Assembly: GCA_005223375.1 (NCBI GenBank)
Contig: RXOD01004293.1
Location: forward strand, 1-24,640
From: Amoebophrya sp. AT5.2
Taxonomy: Eukaryota > Sar > Dinophyceae > Syndiniales > Amoebophryaceae
DNA: 24,640 nucleotides
Reading direction: 5' to 3'
The position numbers were made by a program, and so were the translations under genes. Every line of letters starts with the position of its first letter. The stretch's first letter is position 1. The notes beneath the pieces are model-generated. The model ran no database searches and was not told the origin of the DNA. It saw nothing but the letters and a program-made list of their open reading frames with translations. Shown piece after piece: positions 18,396 through 24,640 of this stretch.

Positions 18396-19001
18396 GAAAA
18401 ATTCAGAATGTACGACCCCGCGGTTGGTGGAACAAATAGAAATACTAATCGTCCGCGGAGGCGGAGCGGAGCAAAAAGTTGTCTTATCAAGATGATACCG
18501 ACAGAGCGTGAGCGATAGAAGAAAGGTACTGACGCCACTGACCACCAGAAGCGCGCATGCTGTTGCTGTCATTGCAGTCCAGGGCTGCTCAAATTCGTCG
18601 GAAATATGTTCGTGTGTTATTTAGTGAGTACGTTTGATGTTGGTAACGCTCTAGCCCATAGTTACGGTATCTATCGTGCCAGTCTCCCGGAAAATTTAGC
18701 CGAGGAAAAAATAAAAAGCGAAACTATGACGTACCTATCTGCAAAATTCACCACGTGCGTCCGCTGCTGAAGGGGGAGGGTCCTCTCTCCCCCATTTCTA
18801 CCGACGCCTAGCCTTGCCACGGAGAGAATCGCTTGAAGTATCTGAGTGACAGCCACAGTCTAGGTGAAGAAATCATAAAGAAGCGCTAGGAAAGTGCTTA
18901 GAATATGGGCGTCTTTCAGCTCAAAAAACTTCATCTAGAAATCGCGGAACAAATTATTTGCTAAATGCAAATGCTAATACGTCTCCTGCTAGCGCCCCGC
19001 C

Positions 19002-22000
19002 TTACGAGGATTTTGATTGCGGCCGGCGCTTCTCATCTGGTTTTTTCATCGCTTTCGCGAGATCTCCATCCTGCCCGAAGCCCAGAGCTTCGCTCACGAG
19101 GGCCTCGATGTTCCCGCCCGGCTTTGCCGACAGTCCAGGCTGTCCCTTGGCTTCGCCCATCGCGTTCAATGCGTGTTTCAAGTCTCGTTTCATCTGCCTC
19201 CGCAGAGCCTCCTCGTTGTCCTCGGGAATGTGGGCGTTGGGCACCGCCTGTGCGTGCAGCACGGCTATCTTCTCCTTCCGCGGCCTCTTTCTCGTGCTCG
19301 TCTTCGGTGTGGGACTCCCGCTGACGTTACTGTAACGGCCCGAATTCGTACTAGCATTTGCTCGCGCGCTGGCACTGGCTCTGGCGCTAGACCTTCCAGC
19401 GGCCGCGTGCTTCTCGTCGCCAGACCCCGCGCTCCCGCTTTCCGTTTCCGTATCGCTCACGAACAACTCAACCATAGTCACGTCGCCAGAAAGAGAAAGC
19501 GACGTTTCAGCCAGCATCTCCTCCTGCGCGTCTCTACCCAGCGCAAGTTCTGCGCTTGGTGCATCCTGACTTTCGTGCCTCGTTTCTACACCGATCACAG
19601 TGCCCACGACCACCGTTCTTGCAGCACGCTCACTTACCCCGCCTCTTTCCACCTCCATTTCCCCTGCCTCGTCCACTGCCTCCCCTTCTTCCCGCTTCGC
19701 TCCGCCTCTGATCTTCTTGCCACCTCCTGCGGTACTTCTGCTCAACACCTCATCTAATTCTGCATCAATATCTTTCAGTTGCAACTCTGCTCCACCGATG
19801 AGCTCGGCCAGTTCCTCCGGTAGCGTTTTCAGCTCCCACTTCCGCACTTCCGCGATGCTGTACTCCAGCACCAACTTCTCCGCGAACAGTTTCGCCGCTA
19901 TTTCCTCCACGCTTGCTCCCCCGCCGCCGCCTGCAACCCCACCTTCTTTCCCGTCCATTTCACGGCGCAGCGCGACCATTTGGAAGCGTTCTTTGAGCTG
20001 GGCCACGCGGGCGCGGAACAACGTCTTCTGGTGAAACAGGAGGATTGCGGCCAGCAGGAAGCTGAGCCAGATCACCATGAAAACCGCTCTCATGGAGCCC
20101 ATGTTTCTCACGGTCAGGTCGTCGCCTCCGATACAAGCCATCACGATGGAGGGGTACAGGCAGCCCAGGCTGTACCCGAAGCCCTGGTACACCGTCTGCG
20201 AGAGCGCGCTCGCCGACTGCCTTCCGCGGTGCGGGATCACTGAGATCGACATCCCCTGTACTCCCGGCGCCACCAGCCCCCCCAGGAAGAGGGCCGCCCA
20301 CAGCAGCGCGCCGAGCACGTAGAACTGCCACGCCGCCCACCCCTGCGGCAACAAGCAGCACACGGTTCCCAGCGCCCCCATGCCGAAAAGCAGCCCCGCG
20401 GTGAGCTTCAGGAACGCGATGCGGTGGGCGAGGCCCACGTAGCCCCCCATCGCGCCCACGACGCAGCCGCCGGTGACGGCGCCGCCGGGGATTGAGGTGA
20501 GCACGATCCCGGAGAAAACCAACGCCACACGTGTCTTCCAGTCAGCCACCGTCCACCCGCCCGGGTTGTGCACCGGGTCGTATTTGTCGCCCTGGGGGTA
20601 GAACTCCGTGAGGAACCAACCCGGACTCCACATCTGGAGGGCCGACACGATCAGGAACTGGGTGCACATGATGGATACGGACAAAGAGAAAACCGGGTTG
20701 CCGCAGATCTCGCACCAGGTCACCTTCTCAACCACCTCCTCTTCCTCCTCGGCGTCGGAGTCGGAGGAACCCGGGGAAAGGGAGACGCCACGAGCTGCCC
20801 CGACTTCCACGGCCGATCCCTCCGCACGGAGGGACGGCAACATGGTTTCGGATTGCGATAACGCGTCGTTGGGGTTGCGGTTGGGGGCAACTTGCTCACC
20901 TGCTGAGAGAACTGGTGATGTCAAACTGGAGGCTCTGTTGACGCTACTCGCCTTCTGCGAAGGATTGCCGACCAGTTGCGAGGAGGGTCTGCCCGCACTC
21001 TGGCGGTTAAGTTTTTGCAGCTGCGTCGTCGTTCTCGTCGAAGTAGAGAGAAGTCGGGAGTCTTTTTGCATCTCCTGCCACGACGCCGGTAGGTTGACCA
21101 CGAGGAAGCTCCCTCTCTGACTCGCACCTCCGCTTCCCTGCCGTACCAGACTAGCGAGCGCTGCCTCCATGCCCTCCTCCTCGAACTCTTTTCTCGCGCG
21201 CGCCTTTTCTGCCCCACTTGCAGTGTCCCGCACCCCGCCGGCGGGGGTCCCGCCCGTTTCCGCACCACCTCCGCCCGCGCCTTTTCCACCCAAATTGCCC
21301 ACGTCGCAGGCTTTCCGCGCCGCTTGCTTCTTGTACGCGATTCGCCACTTCTTCATGAAGGGCGAGGTCCACGGGTCGTCCACGAACTGGTAGTCGACGA
21401 ATGCCAACCCGATGGCGGTGGCGAGCAGCAGGCCGCTGGCGATGCCCAGCGAGTAGCGCCAGTATATGTTGGGCGGCAGCGCCGCGCCCAGATAGCCGAA
21501 GACCATCCCGAGCGGCGAGCACACCTGCAGGAGCGCGACCCAGAGTGCAGCGCTCGTTGCCGGCGCGAACTCGGGAGCCCACACCGCCAGGTACACGAGG
21601 AACACCGCCTGCGTGGTCCCGATCATGAACCGAGCCACGATCATCCACACGACGCTGGGCGCGGTCGCGAACGCCATCGTGGCCAGGCCGTTCGCGACCA
21701 GCGCAGCGACCAGGACCACCTTCTGCGAGACCTTTCCCAGCACGTGGCCCGAGGGCGGCGCCGCCACCGCGATCGCGGCGTACGCGACGAAGCCCAGGAT
21801 GCCCACTGCCACGCCCGAGGCCTGGTAGCCAAACTCGAGCACCTCCAGCACCCCCGAGAGCACGCCACCGTCCACGCTCACCAACGTGTTCATCCAGAGC
21901 AGAAGCAGGAACACGTTCCGCGTCTTCCCGGAGTTCTCCTTAGGGTGCTTCACCGCGCTCTCGAGCTCCTCCGCACCGGAAAACCGCAGCGCGGACGCCA

Positions 22001-23219
22001 GGGTGCCGGGAGATGCGGCGGCCTCCGCGCCCGACTCGCGCGCAGCGGGGTTCGCGATCGTGTCGCCCGGCGCGGGCTGCGTCTCATCAGTCGCGCTCGG
22101 TCGGGCCGCGCCCCTGCCGGCGTCGCTGCCGGCTGGTGCCCGCGAAAGCGCGTCTTCTCCCGCCTCGGTGCGGTCCTCCGCTTCCCCAAAGCTGACCGTG
22201 CGGGGAGAGTCTGCAAGCGAAGATCCTCCAGCTTCCCCCTCGGGCTGGGCCTGCTTTTTATCGCGTTCCCCAACAGGATGAAGTCCTCGCGCCGACGCCG
22301 CCAGCCTTTTCTCCCCCTTCAGCCTGTCGCGCTCCTCCTGCTCGCGCTTTCGAAGGTTAGCCAAAGCAACACGGTAGGCGGCCCACGCCGCGGGAAGGAC
22401 CAACAAAGCGAGCGCCATGAGCGTAATACTAGCGGCGAGCGATCTGAAGCCCTTTTCGTTCATTAAGTCGTAGACGAAGTCCTTGCTTTTCAGGTTCGTG
22501 TGCTTGCCAGCCTCGCTCTCGGTGTTGCCTGGGCTCTCCTCCTGCTGCTCCTGCCGTGCCTGCCCTTCCGCCTGGTGATCGTGACGCTCCTCCACCTGCT
22601 CATGCTCCTGTTCCTGTATTAAAAGGTTGCTCGCTGCTGACCCGGCTTCAGTTTCGCGATGTTTCGCATGCAAGACCGCAGGGGCGCTTCCGCCGCCCGG
22701 TTCACTCGTGTCCCGGACGTCGAGAGGAGGCCCACTTGCGCCAGTGCCTCTGTTTGATGTCCTGACCCCCACAGCCGTTTTCTGTGCTGCACTTTTTGCG
22801 GCGTCGGGGTTCTTGGATCCCGTGTCGGCGTATTTGTCTGCGATTTCAACGAGAGCCTGACGTCCGTCTTCTGGGACGCGGCCTGCTTGGTTGCCATCTT
22901 CTTCCAGAAACTCCACAGGCGAGTGCTCCGCCGCTGGCTGGGGCACGGCGTCGTGGTGGAGAAGGCCGTTCTCCACGTGCTTTGGAACAGGAGCAACTGG
23001 AAGAAAATGTTGTTTTTTTATTTTCCGATTTTGCAATAGCGTTTGCGGCTGCGGGTCCGGGGCCTGCTGACCGGCGCGCTGGTTCAATTCGCGAACTTTA
23101 CGGCCCGTGGACGTCTTCACCACTGAAAAAGCCGTAGCTTGTGATGGAAGGAAAATGAACAGGCTTAGCTGCATAAAAACAACAGAAAGCCGCGTCAGTC
23201 CCACGACCACGCCCTGCAT
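19002..23219 (-). CDS. MFS transporter, Spinster-like, with extra N-terminal TM (paralogue B)
   Basis: 1405 residues from the ATG at 23219 (the open frame reaches 23276, but the only ATG in that part is 23219) to TAA 19002-19004. This start gives a clear signal peptide (LSVVFMQLSLFIFLPSQATA). Order: Gln/Glu-rich segment; TM0 at about 260-285 (SLAASITLMALALLVLPAAW); charged linker; N-terminal MFS half at about 434-610 (NTLVSVDGGVLSGVLEV); central loop at about 612-830; C-terminal half at about 834-1070; helical and low-complexity tail. It shares with the giant transporter the TM sequences and loop islands (RGSF-x-x-VNLP-x-SW-x-EM, an SSDS acidic cluster before C-E-I-C, QAVP-x-AHI-x-EDNE, ALGFGQ). 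Spinster-like family is inferred from the TM1 and TM4-5 patterns; substrate unknown. No intron is required. Confidence 0.9.
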   Translation of the reverse strand: MQGVVVGLTRLSVVFMQLSLFIFLPSQATAFSVVKTSTGRKVRELNQRAGQQAPDPQPQTLLQNRKIKKQHFLPVAPVPKHVENGLLHHDAVPQPAAEHSPVEFLEEDGNQAGRVPEDGRQALVEIADKYADTGSKNPDAAKSAAQKTAVGVRTSNRGTGASGPPLDVRDTSEPGGGSAPAVLHAKHRETEAGSAASNLLIQEQEHEQVEERHDHQAEGQARQEQQEESPGNTESEAGKHTNLKSKDFVYDLMNEKGFRSLAASITLMALALLVLPAAWAAYRVALANLRKREQEERDRLKGEKRLAASARGLHPVGERDKKQAQPEGEAGGSSLADSPRTVSFGEAEDRTEAGEDALSRAPAGSDAGRGAARPSATDETQPAPGDTIANPAARESGAEAAASPGTLASALRFSGAEELESAVKHPKENSGKTRNVFLLLLWMNTLVSVDGGVLSGVLEVLEFGYQASGVAVGILGFVAYAAIAVAAPPSGHVLGKVSQKVVLVAALVANGLATMAFATAPSVVWMIVARFMIGTTQAVFLVYLAVWAPEFAPATSAALWVALLQVCSPLGMVFGYLGAALPPNIYWRYSLGIASGLLLATAIGLAFVDYQFVDDPWTSPFMKKWRIAYKKQAARKACDVGNLGGKGAGGGGAETGGTPAGGVRDTASGAEKARARKEFEEEGMEAALASLVRQGSGGASQRGSFLVVNLPASWQEMQKDSRLLSTSTRTTTQLQKLNRQSAGRPSSQLVGNPSQKASSVNRASSLTSPVLSAGEQVAPNRNPNDALSQSETMLPSLRAEGSAVEVGAARGVSLSPGSSDSDAEEEEEVVEKVTWCEICGNPVFSLSVSIMCTQFLIVSALQMWSPGWFLTEFYPQGDKYDPVHNPGGWTVADWKTRVALVFSGIVLTSIPGGAVTGGCVVGAMGGYVGLAHRIAFLKLTAGLLFGMGALGTVCCLLPQGWAAWQFYVLGALLWAALFLGGLVAPGVQGMSISVIPHRGRQSASALSQTVYQGFGYSLGCLYPSIVMACIGGDDLTVRNMGSMRAVFMVIWLSFLLAAILLFHQKTLFRARVAQLKERFQMVALRREMDGKEGGVAGGGGGASVEEIAAKLFAEKLVLEYSIAEVRKWELKTLPEELAELIGGAELQLKDIDAELDEVLSRSTAGGGKKIRGGAKREEGEAVDEAGEMEVERGGVSERAARTVVVGTVIGVETRHESQDAPSAELALGRDAQEEMLAETSLSLSGDVTMVELFVSDTETESGSAGSGDEKHAAAGRSSARASASARANASTNSGRYSNVSGSPTPKTSTRKRPRKEKIAVLHAQAVPNAHIPEDNEEALRRQMKRDLKHALNAMGEAKGQPGLSAKPGGNIEALVSEALGFGQDGDLAKAMKKPDEKRRPQSKSS
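19165..19280 (-). other. Conserved C-terminal tail motif of paralogue B
   Basis: Encodes VLHAQAVPNAHIPEDNEEAL and a following basic helix, at about residues 1315-1350. It is the counterpart of the element at 3150-3245 in the giant transporter. A second shared element, VSEALGFGQDGDL, follows at about 19060-19105; its counterpart in the giant transporter lies near 2640-2665. Confidence 0.7.
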
Positions 23220-24214
23220 GTTGATGGCCTCTAATGTTTGAAATGACAGTAAATTGTAATTGCTTGTTGGATGCAAAGTGTAGGGGTAGGCGAGATAGGG
23301 AAATGTTACTAAACTGGTCAGTTGATGTGGTCCCTGGGGGTACTCATTTTCCGGGGGCAGAATACGACATGGGTGTAAACGTAAAGGCCAATCAATCTCA
23401 TGGCACTGGCGGGTTTGTTGAGAACAGAAAAACAGTTCGATTGAGAGTTACAGCAAAGCTGAGCTTTCGGGTGGCACGGGGTGTTTGTGGTGCGTCAAGT
23501 GCGCACGCCTTCACAAAACGGATGCATTTCTACGGCGACATCACGATCATGACGGAAACGGCTAGAGCCAGCCTTCTGTAATTGTTGACGACTATGTGGT
23601 CGGGCGCTAACCCTTCCCTGGCTTACAGTTACGGCGCGCACGATGCAGTAAATGCAAAACCGAAATCTAAGACGCAAGCGACGACCTGAGACGAGTGGCA
23701 TGAACCAGACGTAAAATCAACATTGATACTTATCTTCGTGCTCGCGTCGGCGCTGCGACTTCAGCTAGACGAATAGGGTCCGCAGAAAGCGCTCCCGTTT
23801 TGTGGCGACCCATTAACCGCCCCCGCCGCAAGGAAAACAACTCCGGCCAGGAGGGGGACGCACAGGCACATAGACATTCATTTAGAAATCATGAGAACGC
23901 ACTTACTTACGTGACGGGAAAAAAATCACTACATGAAGAATCGAGGCGTGTAAATCTGCCCCGGAAATTTTGTTCACGAACACGGGGCGTGCGGTGGTCT
24001 TGAATGGATCATCGACGGAGGCAACTACGGAAACAAGACATGCGTACTCAAAAGCGCACTCCGGAGCGTTTCAATAAGGAACGTCGGCGTCCTTCAGTCG
24101 GGCGTATAGTCAGATTCAGGTTTCCCCGAGGAGCCGCGGATTACTTCGGAGGTGTTGACCGTGAGAACGTAGTACACACACCTAGTACTTTCTTACACAT
24201 AAATCCGGGATCTT
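23220..24214. other. Intergenic, 5' flank of paralogue B
   Basis: About 1 kb with no supported gene. It should contain the promoter and 5' UTR of the 1405-aa transporter. On the coding strand a possible acceptor (CATTAG) lies about 15 bases before its ATG. At 24183-24196 the minus strand reads GTAAGAAAGTACTA, identical to the donor region of the intron at 9872-9885. ORFs here are short and featureless. Confidence 0.55.
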
Positions 24215-24640
24215 CTACTGGGGCCCGTTATTTGCTGCCTGCAGCGTGACCATTCGCGCTATCCTTGGGTTTTGCCCGCTGCTGAGGGAGCGCGGTTTGC
24301 GCGGCTGGCTGGGGGGCCGCGGGATCAGTCGGGGATCGGCGAGGGTTCCCAGATGCGGACTTCGACTTATGTTCGGCGTCCCTGTAGTACTACGAGCCTG
24401 CGCGGGCGGAACAGGAAGACGTTGCTCTCTGCCACTCACCGTCGTTTCACCGATCCCCGCCTCGCCGTGCTTGTACCGGTGCGCCACCTCCCGCGACCTT
24501 CCGCGTGGCGGCGACGGCGCGACCACGAAGGAGTTGCTCTTCCTTGCGAACCGTGGCGGCTGCGGCACGCGCTGCAGCGGCGCGAGTTCTGGCGGAACGG
24601 CCCCGCGCGGCAAGGCTGCGGTCGCGACGGCGGGCGGAAT
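24215..24640 (-). CDS. Pro/Arg-rich ORF, 5' part outside window
   Basis: Open frame from the right edge to TAG 24215-24217, about 141 codons with no start in view. The product is rich in Pro, Arg and Ser (for example SPPRGRSREVAHRYKHG) and shows no domain, membrane helix or cysteine. GC content is coding-like and the strand matches all other genes, so it may be the C-terminus of a neighbouring gene. A TAGTACTA palindrome at 24385-24392 lies inside it, as it does in noncoding DNA elsewhere, so part could be intron or UTR. Confidence 0.35.
   Translation of the reverse strand: MPPAVATAALPRGAVPPELAPLQRVPQPPRFARKSNSFVVAPSPPRGRSREVAHRYKHGEAGIGETTVSGREQRLPVPPAQARSTTGTPNISRSPHLGTLADPRLIPRPPSQPRKPRSLSSGQNPRIARMVTLQAANNGPQ

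Larger units (their letters stand above)
17761..19001. other. Intergenic, no supported gene
   Basis: Includes the promoter region of the Cys-rich gene (two E2F-like sites) and the 3' flank of the 1405-aa transporter. A degenerate duplicated segment lies at 18220-18395. Short ORFs exist on both strands (for example 18177-18518 plus) but overlap one another, lack domains and share the AT-richer composition of noncoding DNA here. Confidence 0.6.

Noticed and set aside
21324..22466. 380-codon plus-strand open frame
   Set aside because: Antisense to paralogue B, Arg/His-rich translation typical of a shadow frame.
23220..23276. N-terminal extension of paralogue B to 23276
   Set aside because: It would begin at a TTG codon, and the ATG at 23219 begins a good signal peptide.
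1..24640. tRNA, rRNA, CRISPR arrays, insertion sequences
   Set aside because: No tRNA B-box context, rRNA core sequence, regular spacer array or transposase motif was found by eye.

Overview
The window looks like nuclear DNA of a GC-rich unicellular eukaryote. The reasons are a kinesin motor gene, a probable spliced gene, proteins much longer than bacterial homologues, long low-complexity inserts, and 0.7-1.3 kb AT-richer gaps between GC-rich coding regions. TAA, TAG and TGA all end genes, so the standard code fits. Every supported gene lies on the minus strand. One-way gene arrays, near-intronless long ORFs and signal-peptide-bearing expanded transporters fit an alveolate, perhaps a dinoflagellate or syndinian relative. 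That placement is inference; no rRNA, tRNA or organelle gene is present to fix it.

In minus-strand transcription order (high to low coordinates) the layout is: the 3' end of a Pro/Arg-rich ORF at the right edge (24215-24640); a 1405-aa MFS transporter (19002-23219); a 348-aa Cys- and Thr/Pro-rich probable secreted protein (16714-17760); a divergent kinesin (14056-15921); a second MFS transporter with an inferred terminal intron (8829-13260); a third, giant MFS transporter (2470-8067); and a gene with a PAN/Apple-like cysteine pattern that runs off the left edge and carries an apparent frameshift (1-1145).

The dominant theme is a local family of three transporters that resemble the Spinster branch of the MFS. 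Each has an N-terminal leader or signal peptide, a low-complexity segment, one extra membrane helix (TM0) and a charged linker before the 12-TM core. The 1866-aa and 1405-aa members are close paralogues: they share short conserved islands inside otherwise diverged disordered loops and tails. The third is more distant, with an oversized TM7-TM8 loop and no C-terminal islands. Nothing shows that the kinesin or the secreted protein works with the transporters; they may simply be neighbours.

The noncoding DNA holds small-scale structure of interest: an intron whose ends look like inverted repeats and whose acceptor is duplicated, a poly(A)-tailed insertion-like unit flanked by an 11-bp direct repeat, a pair of E2F-like sites exactly 80 bp apart, and a recurring TAGTACTA palindrome. 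I see no prokaryotic operon, CRISPR array, IS element, tRNA or rRNA.
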